In this document: piece by piece, positions 34,252-45,900 of the stretch | Numbering within the stretch: position 1 is the stretch's first letter | Layout: each line of letters starts with the position of its first letter | Source of the DNA: Symsagittifera roscoffensis | Lineage: Eukaryota; Xenacoelomorpha; Acoela; Convolutidae | DNA length: 64,000 bases | Assembly: GCF_963678635.1 (NCBI RefSeq) | Contig: NC_087067.1 | Span: 44,491,829 to 44,555,828, forward strand | Reading direction: 5' to 3' | Position numbers and translations under genes: made by a program | Notes under the pieces: generated by a model | What the model saw: the letters and a program-made list of their open reading frames with translations, nothing else | What the model was told of the DNA's origin: nothing | Database searches by the model: none

Positions 34252-35224
34252 TGAATCGGTATGTATCCAATGGTGCGATATTAGTGGCAGTATGTTCCGT
34301 GTTTAGTCTGGCGAGTATTGCTTCGTCCATTGGTGCACCCAGTATTCCAGCGGCAGGCATGGTCACCACCATTCTAGTGTTCTCCTCTGTAGGCATCCCT
34401 GTGGACAAAATAGCCCTCATCTACTCCGTCGACTGGCTCTTGGACAGGTAACATGAATTCCAGCACATTATTTATCGACGGAATGGTTCATTAGCATGTG
34501 ACGCGACTGGCATGCCCATACTAGAAATTAAAGTACACAATGCTCTGCGCTGAACAGTGTTCTAAAATGAGAACTTTTCATTCCTCACCAAATCAAACTT
34601 TCTGATTTAGTTGATTGGACATCTTAAATGATTTAGTTGATTGGACTCCCTCATTTCGTGTACTTTAGGGTATAATAGGGCGATTTTTTCAGTAATCCGG
34701 ATCGACTACCCAACAAGTATTGTCGGCTTGTTTACCGCATGGTAAATGTTGTCTCAGTGTTAATTAAACGTTGCCAATTTAACTTCATTTGATGAAAAGT
34801 TCTCGTAGATATATTGTTTCGACACTTTCCAATTTTTTTTTTCAGTTCTGGGCTTCGTCTCGTTTTGTCCGTTAGCTCTCCGTGCGATTTTTATGTTGTA
34901 TGGTAAGTGGCGCGAAGCTCTGTTTCGACTCGATGTAAAAAAAACGATAAAATTTGACTCTGTGTCCAATAAAATATGAAGAATCTTTTCAGATTCCGTA
35001 CAGTTGTCAATGTATGTGGCGATTGCGTGGGCTGTGCCATTCTGGACACCCTCTGCCATGAGAAACTGACTGAAGCCAGAAGAGCCGTAGTGGCCAGGGG
35101 CAGTAGTCTAAAGAGAACCCCCTCCGCGAAGAAGAGAAGCTCGCAGAGGATCCTAGATGAACTATCAGAACAAAACTCTATCTCGCTTCCTAATGGCGAT
35201 TTATCCGCCGCCCACGAAGCTTAG
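34252..35224 (+). CDS. Excitatory amino acid transporter (SLC1A family), C-terminal two exons
   Basis: Exon 34252-34447 encodes HP2 and early TM8 (ASIASSIGAPSIPAAGMVTT, then the IPVDKIALIYSVDWLLDR segment). Exon 34993-35224 continues in phase with FRTVVNVCGDCVGCAILDTL and a 50-residue cytoplasmic tail rich in Arg, Lys and Ser, ending at TAG 35222-35224. In TM8 the substrate residues are kept: the Asp of LLDR (EAAT1 D476), the Arg two residues after it (R479), Thr (T480) and Asn (N483). The Arg that reads the side-chain carboxylate is present, so an acidic amino acid is the likely substrate rather than a neutral one as in ASCT. Together with the exons at 28-31 kb this is one gene. Confidence 0.85.
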
Positions 35225-36190
35225 TTCAAAGGTGCAATTCGTTTCATTCTCTGAAATCAGGTCGTTTACTTCACCTTTTTATCATGAATTGCAAAAATTG
35301 TGTAATCATATTGGATAGCTGTTGTTTTTGCCGAAAACAAAGCTTTAGATCAATTTTCTAGGTTATTCCTGTTTGATTTCTCTGACTTCTTTATCCTGTA
35401 AATTCGAGTCAAATTCACCTCTAAATACGATTAAAGGACTCGGAAGTAGTTTTCAATTGAAGTCGACCATGATGTCGCGGTTGAAATTGAAATAAACTGA
35501 GTGACCACAGACATGCATATATTTAAACGCTGTAGTTTGAGGTGCTGGTGTGTAATTAACACTTTAGCTCATCTGCTAGTTACGTTCATCGCCAGTGGCC
35601 ATAGTATCAGTGCGAAGCGTGGTCTGTCAATGTTATCAGAGCCATATTATCAGTGCCATCGCCGCACTTCAGCCTTAAATAATTAAAAACTGAAGTAGTT
35701 TTACACTGATATTTTCAGGTAAAAATCAGGGATTGTTTTCAAAAATTGTTCCGGGAAAGTAATTTTTTAAACATTCTTGTGAGAAACAATTTTTGAAAGA
35801 GTAACTGCTTTTAACTGTACTAAAATTTGTGTCAAAGAGAGAAAAAAGCTATTTTTGGAAAATATCAGTGCCAGGCGTTCATTTCAGTGCCAACAATTTT
35901 TCGGTACCGTGGCCACCCTGATGTCCTTTGTATCAACTTTCTGAATGTTTAATTGTTTGTATAAATGCACCAAAATTGCCATTGACAATTATGACCTAAT
36001 AAAATTCCAATAATTTATCGTTTTAGTTTTATTTTTGCAATAGATTAATATCGTGTAATAAACTTTCCCGTCTCATTAGTTTTGAAATGAATTTTAATAA
36101 TAAGCATACGTAACCGCGATTTAAAAAATCCCTCAACCTGCTATGAAAAATTCAAAGGGTGTGTTTAGCGTCTGTTATTGATTTAAAAAG
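35225..36190. other. EAAT 3' flank
   Basis: No gene is seen. A possible AATAAA polyadenylation signal is at about 35998. Around 35590-35925 the ends CAGTGGCCATAGTATCAG and the inverted CGGTACCGTGGCCACCCTG resemble hAT-type terminal repeats, but no target duplication is evident. Confidence 0.35.
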
Positions 36191-36194
36191 ACTA

Positions 36195-36400
36195 GGTTGC
36201 TGGACTCCAATCAATTTGGAACGCATTCATTCGCCGCTTAAGCGTGTAAGAACGCATTAATTTCCAGGTTATTATCACAAATTGACCAAATGAGAAATAT
36301 TCAAACCACCGTAACTTTACGAAAAATGATCACATTTAAAATATCTTTTTAAATTCGAGCTCAGGGCAGCAATATCTCTCAGCAGGAAACACCTGAATGC
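36195..36400 (+). repeat. Dispersed repeat family C (copy 1)
   Basis: CAATTTGGAACGCATT, CACAAATTGACCAAATG, TAACTTTACGAAAAATGATC and AAATTCGAGCTCAGGGCAGC occur in the same order at 50575-50770. The CGTAACTTTGCAAAAAATGA-type core occurs reversed at 60860-61000. Confidence 0.5.
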
Positions 36401-37150
36401 TATGTCGGCGTTAAAAGCAGTAGTAAAAAATTACCTGCTTTTTAAAAAAAAACGTCAAAAACGCATTGTCTAGAAGTCGAAAATTGACTAAATAAAATTC
36501 ATCCAAGTTTAAATATTTGTTTTTTTTTCTTCGAAAGTCGGAACAAAAATGCTAGTTGAAAAGTCGAGATAGATCTGGCAAAAACACCGATCTTCTGTCA
36601 CAAAAATCAGTCAAAAACTCTTCTAAAAATCAGTCAATAACTTCTAAAATCAGTCTAAAAGTCACAATTTGACAGAATAAAAGAAGCAACCCAATCGTAA
36701 ATGTTCCGCTTTTTCTTCGAAAGTCGGAACAAGAATAGTTAAAAATTCGAGATTAACCTGGCAAAAATACACATAGAGCACCTGTCACAGTGTTTTGTCA
36801 CTTTTGAAAAATCGTAATAGTTAGATAAAACATTTTTTTTGAACGAAAATTTACAGTCGTAATAAAAGTGATTGCATTTCCAGAAGCGATTTGTGAATCA
36901 ATTTTTTCTCCCGACATATCATAAAACCAATCTTCAGTCATTTGAGGTTTGCTCCAAAGACTTTGATTAAAAGTCTGTTTTTCATTAAAAAAAATAAAAT
37001 TGTCTGGCCAAATTTGTTCTATTCATCACAAAGTTTTTGTTCAAAAACCGGAGTGTAAAGGCACGGTAACAGTAGTAGTTACTTAAACAAAAGGTAGTTT
37101 TTTTTACTCCTGCTGATAACGCCGACATAGCGTTCAGGTGTTTCCTGCCG
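36383..37150. repeat. Spaced inverted repeat (~55 bp arms, ~650 bp apart)
   Basis: The left arm (36383-36437) carries CAGGAAACACCTGAATGCTA then TGTCGGCGTTAAAAGCAGTA. The right arm (37093-37150) is its reverse complement with few changes. Between the arms, a block with CTTCGAAAGTCGGAACAA and GATCTGGCAAAAACACC-like sequence occurs twice (36530-36600, 36710-36790). Confidence 0.55.
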
Positions 37151-40100
37151 AAATTTTTTCTCAGTCTAAATGAAACTATTGCAAGATTGCTGTTGAAATG
37201 AGAAAAAAAAACGTGTTCCACAATTTTCAGTTGTGTTAAATTTTAGCTGTGCCATAAGGTTGAACTTAAAATTTTTTTTGAAATTTATCTGTTTGTGGGT
37301 ATTAGGTTTTTCCGTCAAAAAAAAGATTTTTGACATTGTAAAACTTCTTTTTAACGCATGATGAATATATCTCTACTGCTAAGACAGGTGCGGCGGTTGG
37401 TCCTAATTTTTTCATGGAAAAGAATGCTTCAGCTTTGAAACCGTTAAAAATCAAGAACGGTTAACTGAAAATGTTAAAAGCTAGTTATTGTTTTTGTTAA
37501 ACATTTTGACTTCCGAATTAGTCTTTTTGTTCGAAGTGGCGGCAGACAAAAAATATTCAAACTACTAAGAGTTAAAAAGAGCTTTTTACCAGAGTAACGC
37601 GTTAGTGAATATCAGCAATGTATGGAATTGAGTAACTGCTTGATAATGAAGCTCGAATGTGGAAATGTCTACTAAAAAGAAAATTTCCGGAAAAGCCATC
37701 AAAAACACCAAAAATGTATTCCATATGTGTGTACCACATAATTATGATTATTGAAATTTTGGAATCGCATGAATTATCCTCTCTAGGACACCAATTTAAA
37801 ATGTTCATTCCCACCTTTCAAAGCACTGGAACCTCAAAGGATAAATTGTTTTCAACCCTAAAGGAGCATCTCTTTTCTGAAATAGTACAAGATGCAATAT
37901 ACATGAACCAATTTTTCGAAATTCGAGTTCCATGCACCCGGTTTGTCGAAAAACGCTTCTAATATAATTTGCGTTCTATGGAACAACCAGCATTTTTAGA
38001 AATTTTCATTAGGTTATTACCCTTGCGATACGCAAGGATATTGCAACCAGGAACTAGACTTTATTCCGTAATTAACTTGGTCACAGAATGGTCAATTTAC
38101 AAATGGAAAATTTCAAGGCATGCTCACTTTCGTGAAAACTTAAAAAAGTACCTCATCTAGCTAGTTAAATTAATAGGTGGAGTACTTTTGGGGCACTAAT
38201 CATTATTTCTTTCGGATTCGTGGTTTTCTGCCTAGTTTCCGTCGGTTCATTTTTCGTTTTTTTTAATCAATTTTATTATATGGTACTAATTTTATCAACT
38301 TAATTTGTAAAGCATGGGTTTTAATTTGATAGTATTATGTTAACTATAATTGAAAGTTCTAAAATTTGTCATTTTACCACGTCTGATTTTGAATGATTTT
38401 GTTTTTTTTCTATTTTTTTTTTGATTAAATGGTTTTGACTGATGTTGCCTCGACCTAGTCAACTTATATTTTGTAGTTTTGACGAAAAAGTTTCCTTTTC
38501 GACAAAATCAGGTAGCATGAAAAATAAATAGGAATGGATTTTGTTTTTTAGTGTTTTGAGACGCTTCCAAATTTTTTCCACATTTCAAGAAAAACTTTAA
38601 TTCAGTAGAAACTACTTTACCGAAATTCAAAAAATTGTATCAATGAAAAAAGCACCTACACTCCTGTATGCCTGCAAAATCCGTTTGTCTATAATAACTT
38701 TACATTATTGTCTACAGCCTTAGAAAAAAGCTGTGGAAGGAATATTTTTGGATTCTTTTTTTTTCTCAATAACTTCTTTTTCTCTTCTTCGTTTTCTCAA
38801 TAACTACATTTCCAAACTGAGATTTTGGGTTCAATGAACAGAACGTTTAAAGGGAAATTCACCTGCATAGCGGCTACGACCAATTTTTTCTACACAACGT
38901 TATGGCCATTGGAAAAGTAAAAAATTGGTTTTGGGGCGTCTTTTGAAACTAATTGACTTTTTTCGCAAACGAAACTCTCAAATTCATTTTGCGTTCAATC
39001 GAAACAACAAACTGTGTGGATCCTTTAAGCTCATTTGCCCAATTTTTCGAAAACTACCCTGCCAATTTTTAGGTTAAATTTGAAGGTTCAGTCGAGAAAC
39101 CTGGTTTTGGTAATGTTCTACAATTAAGCCGCCACGATCTTCTCGTTGTACAAGAACAGATAGATTTCGGAAAATCAAGTTTTCGAACTTTTCACCATTT
39201 TTAGAAACTTTTTGATTTTCGTAGAATTATCCTATCAAATTTGAGATGAAAACTTCAATCGATAAAATCGGTCGAGACAAATTTTCTGACAGAAGCGGTG
39301 ACTCCTCGTTTACTGTGAGAAAATTTTATGTATTTGGGAAGATAGCAATTTCTTAAAAATTTTCACTCTTCTCACTTATTTTAAGAGAAGCAACTAAAGT
39401 TTCGAGCTAAGTCCAATTTATGAAATTACCCATTTCATCCAGCATACGTGAAACATTTTCCAAAATATCAAACAGCTACCTCCAAGTTTTAGTGGGCCCT
39501 TAGTTTTTTTTGAGTATACGAATATTTTGGTTTCTTTATTTTTTTTCAACGTATTTCGTTTTTTTTTGTGGCTTATTATGTTTTTTTTTAAGTTTGTGTT
39601 GTATCGCAAGTGGTGCTGAATTCAGCTTCGCAATCGTTCATTAATAATCGTTTGGCTATCTAGGGATTTGTATGAAAATAATTTTGTTCACGCTTGATTT
39701 AAAATTTAGATATTGCAGCGCTTGTAGCCGAAATCGATCAATAGAGACAAAATTTATGAGTCAGAGAAGCATTCAAGGTTACAAATATAACTTTTAAAAG
39801 GAAATTTGCTGCTATTGAAGGATTTTTGTAGGGTTTCTTAAAAAATTAGACTTTGTTTTTTGGCTTTACATTTTGACGATTTAATTTCTTCATTTCAAGT
39901 TTTCTTGATAAAATTTTTGCCTACTAGTGCATATCAAAAACAACTATACAAAAAAATAGAATTTCAACAAAGTTTAGTTAACTTTTGAAGGCAAGCAAGG
40001 AAAAGCTTTTGAAATTCATTTTTCATTCCATGAAAATTGTATGATAAGGATAACTCCAACACTGAAATAAATATTTTAAATCAAAAGATTTTTTTTTTGG

Positions 40101-41759
40101 TTTTTTTTTCCGCATCTAGTCATATTTTTTTACGAAGAAAAATTGCGTTCTGCTATTTTTGAATTGCCAATTTCTTTGATCAAAAATCTGACCAGCTATA
40201 TTTCATACACGTTATGTTGAAAATTTCTTTCTTGCCCGTCAACCAGGTCAAATTTTCCTTTTCTATTGTTGGATATTAAAAGAATAATTGTCAGTTTTTT
40301 TAAATTTCATTAGTTTTTGCGCGCGTAATTAAATCACACTAATAACATCATTCAGTTTTTAAAATTGTGTTGATAAATATTAAGAACGTATGCTAAAATC
40401 TTCTTTAATGAAGATTAATAACACAATAAGAATAAACATCCTTCCTGTGGCGGAATTTAGTGAGGTTCCTGATTCTTTTCTCTCCTCAATGTTTCCTCTG
40501 ACATTAGTTTCTGAAAATGAAAGAAAAAATAAAAAGTCAATATCGGTACTCATTATTGGATATTGATGCCGGTGATTTTTTATATCCTGCAAAATTCTAA
40601 AATCACGACCAATTCAAGTCAATCGTTGGAATCGGATATCAGAAAAATACTTAACACAATGCTGACTTAAATTACCCGGAAGAAAAACAAAACTTGATCT
40701 AAAACGCACAGAACTTGATATATATTTCCTCAAAATGAATCGACTTTTAGTGAAAAACGAGACAAGAAAAACATTTGATTAAAAGCTAAGCAAAACTAAT
40801 ATTGTGCAATTTGTTTTTCCTAACTCGGGATCAAAAATTCACCCCCAAAACGGATCCATTTTGACATTTCAAGTCAATCAAAAATTACGGTAAAACTTCC
40901 CGGTCAATTACTGACAAAGACATATTACAGTGGGACCTTTACCCAGCCCAACAAGAATTAAGCAGGTTATAATCTTCAAATTTGTGCAAAACCTTAAAGC
41001 TTTTTAAAACGGCATTTATGGCTATCAAACAAACATGATTTAGTTTACATTTTTTTGGAGATCATATTCTGCTTATTCTTTGTTCGGCATTGTAACAGAC
41101 TCATTGTATTGTAGTTTTGATAAAAATTGATCTGGTAGTTTTAGCGTAAATTTTATTAACAAAAGAAATCAATAATGGTCCGTGTTTCAAGCTTTCAGTA
41201 TACTCTTGGCCATTGATAGGCCATCACTGAGAACTATTTACACCAAGAAGCACGATTCTTTGAGAGTAACATGTTGCTTAGCTACCCACCTTACAAATCA
41301 GATTTTTTAACCATCACCGGGTATTAGCACTTTCTATTGCATCATAGAACCCACAGTGCTAAAAAGGATTTTGACGGTTACCATTCAAGTCAAAGTCAGA
41401 AAAGCTCGTTTTGCCATGAGTAGCTTTTTGAAAAAAAAAACATGAGATCTTGCAGAACACATTCCCCCATCCGTGGTCTCAACTAACGCAGAAGCGCTTG
41501 GAAAATAAGTCTCTATTCCAAGACCTGTGAGGCATCTATTAAACACTAGTCCAACACCAATCAGAACGGGGCAAGTACAAAGCGTAGATGTCGTGTTTTT
41601 TGCCTAAAAAAGGCTCTCTAACGTTAATACTTGGGTGTTTAAGCACTGGGCAATGCATCATGTGACGTCGGCAGACAATGCCTCAATCGAGCTGCTGGTG
41701 ACAATACCACATCGCGCTGTCAATAAGTACAATACCAGCCCAACAGCCCGAAAACTCAG

Positions 41760-41861
41760 ACAGTTTTTCCAGAATCCACCGGAGTAGATCTGATTAACGC
41801 TGAACTCACTGCGGAGGACTACCCCAGTCAAGGTGATGTCACACTGAAGGATCCCTCCTAA
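41760..41861 (+). CDS. Candidate short terminal exon, unknown product
   Basis: After an acceptor-like ACTCAG (ending 41759), 33 codons are open to TAA and encode an acidic peptide starting TVFPESTGVDLINAELTAED. Base composition is clearly higher in GC than the flanks, and codon use looks coding. No partner exon, domain or homologue was recognised. Confidence 0.25.
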   Translation, partial: TVFPESTGVDLINAELTAEDYPSQGDVTLKDPS

Positions 41862-42154
41862 AGTGTGACTTTTTGGATAAAATTTTGAGCCGTTCGGGTA
41901 AAATTTTGGACCTGAGTCTTAATGAACTAATTGCACTATATTATGTCTGCTAAAATTCTACGCATTTTTGTTTTCGTCATTTTTCATCTAAGGTCCATCC
42001 AATTTGAGAAACGTTGTTTTAAACCAAGTTTTGCACGTTTTGCCCGGATAGTTTAAATCAGCTTTTTATCAAATACAAACTAATTTGGAAAACTGTAAAA
42101 AAAAAGAACAAATTTCGACAAATGTTGATTTTCTGTTAGTTCGCTTCGTGAACT

Positions 42155-42290
42155 AACCGATTCTTCCAGCTGTGCTGGCTTGACCTTGATTGATTAGCCA
42201 CAAGATGATCGCTTGTCTGGCCAATTTGACATAGCCCCCTGGTTCGAATCCACACTTCGACGGACCCTTTGATACCACTCCGCACGCAAA
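42155..42290 (+). repeat. tRNA-derived sequence with a perfect B box
   Basis: CCCCCTGGTTCGAATCCACA includes the consensus B box. TTGATTGATTAGCCACAAG upstream may be a decayed A box. It is probably a SINE fragment. Confidence 0.4.
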
Positions 42291-42813
42291 GATCTTTCCT
42301 ACATTAAAACTTATCCTGTTGCATATTCATCTAAGAAAAAATTGGGTACGTTTAAACAATCACGAACAAAATTTTCAAGCATGTGGTAGAGTTAGCTGGA
42401 CCTTTATTTTAGGTGCCACTGTTTTATGAGTCAAACAAAATTGCTCTGTGTTTTTTCTTCATTTTAACCAGTGTAATAAATTGGGCTCCTGTTTTCCCCA
42501 AGCCTAATATCTCCGACATTTGAGTTTCATTTTTGTTTTTAAAAAAAAATAGTTCTAATTTTTTGTAATGCAGTGAAATTTTTCATGGTGAACAAACTAT
42601 CTATAAACTTGTTTTTTGTAGCTCTTATATGGGAATACATTATCCACTCGGACCTAAACATTTTGAAATGGGAGAGGGTTGAGAAAATACCTCAATTTGG
42701 TATCGACTAATATGAAACTTAAGAATGCAGCAGTTAGTTCATAGTTGTTCAATTCGCCTAAATTTTTCGCTTATCGGAAGCAAATTAAATTACACTTGAT
42801 TTTTTTGTGGAAC

Positions 42814-42958
42814 CTAATTTGTCTTTGCACTCGAGTGGTCCCCCTGAGTCGCCCATACAAGCATCATGAGGCATCCCCTGTGCATCTGCTCCCCCTGCAC
42901 AGAACAGAAAGCGTCCATATCTGCACTTGCTTCCAGACGCAACTTCGATAGCAGTATT
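42814..42958 (-). CDS. Serine protease exon with the catalytic Ser
   Basis: Acceptor TCTCTTTTAG, then 145 nt encoding NTAIEVASGSKCRYGRFLFC, AGGADAQGMPHDACMGDSGG and PLECKDKL. The donor TTAG|GTTCCA is weak, phase 1. The first codon joins in phase with QPQILQ of the preceding exon. Confidence 0.75.
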
Positions 42959-45900
42959 CTAAAAGAGAACAAAGAGAACAGAAGGGGCAAGCAAAAAGAC
43001 GCGTAAAACTTATTGCGGCAATACTGAGGAGAAAATGTTCGTTTTATTTGGGGGGGGGCTGGCTCGACTAGACATGTTATAGTTTGTTTCAATCAAAAGA
43101 CCGGGCATCTGTTGCACGGTGCACGGTAATGTAGCAAAAGGTAGACAAGTCATTAAGTAGACAACTACTATATTAACTAATCAGCATCGAAAACAAGAAG
43201 CAAACTGTAGGAAGTAAATCGGTTACGTAGCAGTATTTAGACAACCGCGTATTCAGACTCGTCAGTATTTAGACAAAAGTTGAATTAACCAATCAGAATA
43301 GAGAAAGCAAAAAAAATCACTCAAGAAAAATGAAATATTATTGGACAAAACTTAAAACGATATTTTAAGTAGAATAAATTTAAGCCGACAGTAGGTTAAT
43401 AGTTTGAGAAAATTCATAGTTTTTCAAAAGTTTTGACAAATGACTGCAACTCCCTCCCAATACATTTTCGATGACAAGTGACTCCCCAGATAAAAAATTT
43501 CAGACGAAGTATTTTTCTTCCAATAACTGATATTTTGTTGTTTTTTCGGGACTGGTTCGCCACGAGAAATTCTTCGTAATTGCATGCGAGATTCGATTTC
43601 TTGGGCACTTTATTTTTTCAGCAAATTCAAAAAATTTGGCTGAACGACCCCAACTTCTTTGTTCTATCTCATATTTCAATTTTCGCATTTGTTGGTAGTT
43701 CTCAGGGTAACATCCCTGTTAAAAACATTCCACATAACAAGGGGGACGTAACCACTCATCCAAAACTCAGTAATGTACTGAAACTTTTTTCAAGATTTTG
43801 GTGCCGAGAAATTTTTTTCGATATTTCGGACTGAAAGTTTTGGAAACATATAATCAGCTCATCAATTGGTAAAAAAGGCACGCTGAATAGTCTACAAGCT
43901 ATCAAGTGCAGGATCGGATCATTTTTATATTCTCTCAAAAATCCGAGTTCCTGAAATTTTTGAAAAATACACTGGGCATAGTGAAACCAAAATCCGAGAT
44001 GGCTCGTGAGCTAAAACATTTTTTTGATTGCCGGCATGATCCTATTTTCAAAATCAGTTAAAAAAATTTTGGCATCAACGGCCAATTACAAAAAAAGGCA
44101 TTTTTGGGTCAAAAACTCAAAAAATGGTTGTATGTTTCTTCACTTTTTCGCATGAGAAATGCCCAGACGATCGGTACTTTCCAATTTTCACTCGATCCGA
44201 AGGGCGAAAATTGTATAAATTTGTAAGAACGTTCGGGGGGCCGTTTTGAACGTTCCATCTCCCAAATTATTTTTTGACCTTAGCAAAAGTTCGAGTCCCT
44301 GAATTGTTGCAAATATTAGCATATCATCGCCTTGGTGCAGTAGAAAATATTTGTTGTTAGAGGTTTTCGTCCATTGGTTGTTGAGAATTATTTCCTCAAA
44401 GTTTTTGGGTATGGTGCAAATTTTTTTTCAAGGGTTTGACACATTGCTCTTCGTACTTGGCTGAATGCTGGCGGCAAATATTTTTCATCTGTTTCCGGCA
44501 CTTGATTTTCGTAAATTGTTTTCAGGGGGACACCTGGTTTTTTTCATTTTTTCCGGTAATTTTTTCCTTAAATTTTTGCTCCGACACGCGATCTTCTGGG
44601 GGCAATTGGTGTCGAGTCGCAGGTTTATTAAAAAATTTTTCATTTGAAATTTCGAGAGTTAATCGTGACGGGCAATTATCAATAACGCATTTATAGTATT
44701 GAATATTTTCTCTTCTTTGGTTTTTCTTTTACAAATAACCATCAAAAAATAATTTTAACCCTTTAAACGGGGTTTTCACGAGCAAAAATTCCATTATTTT
44801 GCAATAATTTTTTGCCAACTTTCGGCCAATTGAGATAATAATTCGTTAGTTTTCAATTTCTTGTTTGTTTTAGCGTTTAGATTTTGATTCATTTCGACCA
44901 ATCAAAATTGAGTATTTACTTTGTCTAAATACTGACGAGTATGATTGCGCGGTTGTCTAAATACAAACCTCACTCCAAGTAAATCATCATTAATTATTTC
45001 ATTTCCTGAGTTTTCTTTCTGTTCCCAATTCTGATTGGTTAATATAGTACTTGTTTGCTTTTATAGTATTTGATAAAGGTTTTCTTTAATATAGATTGTC
45101 TATTTTTTTATTGCACTGGGTATACGGTGCGTGGCACGGAGCCGAACACCCGCCGGATAGCCGAAAAATAAATTCAATCCCGGATAGCCGAAAAACAAAT
45201 TCGTTACCGCATAGCCGAAAAAAAATTCGTTCCCGGATAGCCGAAATTTTGTATCTACTTAACAATTACCCCCCTACCCATTTCTTGTTAAAAGGGGGGA
45301 TTCGAGATTCGTTACTAGGTACCATAGGGGGCAAAAATAGTTAAAAAGATCCTACAAACTTACTTAAAAACATTGTTTTTTTTTCTATTTGGGGTACCCC
45401 CTATCTCTACCCCCCAACCATACACTTAGTCCCATCTTTCTGCCTTCCCACTCCCTTCCCCTCCTCCCAATTACCCCCTCCCCTTACCCACATTTAGCCC
45501 ATTCCCCCCAGCAAAAAAAAACGCGTTAAAAAATTGGACAAATGTTTTAAAAAAACAGGCCAAAACGTTTTTCAGCGCGCGCTCCCCTTTAAAGTTAGCA
45601 AATACTAAAATATTTTTGGGTTTGTCGGCCGAAAATGGATATAATAAAACATACCAAAGAGGGACCCTTTGGTTGGTGAGGGGGGTCGAATCCCTGTTGT
45701 AGTCAGACTTTTGTTGTTAATTAATTCAATGAGAGTAAAAAAAATTAGCCAATCCAATCTCTTCAAAATGTTCAAAACTTTGTAAGCTAACAGGCTGCAA
45801 AATTTTGAAGCATTTCCTGTCCAATCAAAATGCGTCTCAATTTAGTGAAGAGGTTTCTGATTTAACTTAATTAAAACCGGAGGTATTTAGTTTTTTCGGC

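Larger units (their letters stand above)
37151..42800. other. Intergenic, repeat-rich DNA
   Basis: No gene is firmly supported. A family B hairpin CCTTGCGATACGCAAGG lies at 38019-38036 and another family B motif at 39600-39640. A tRNA-like B box GGTTCGAATCC is at 42241-42251, and a possible short exon at 41760-41861. The ORF at 37657-37962 (+, 101 codons) resembles nothing I know. Confidence 0.4.

Noticed and set aside
35590-35925. Possible hAT element with CAGTGGCC and GGCCACCCTG ends
   Set aside because: The inverted ends match over only about 8-10 bp and no target duplication is visible.
37657-37962. 101-codon plus-strand ORF
   Set aside because: No motif, no coding-like base composition and no splice context; kept only as a remark in the intergenic entry.
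41435-41485. HGWGNVFC-like minus-strand sequence as a possible last protease exon
   Set aside because: A stop lies just upstream in that frame, and neither GIVSWG nor PGVYT is recognisable.
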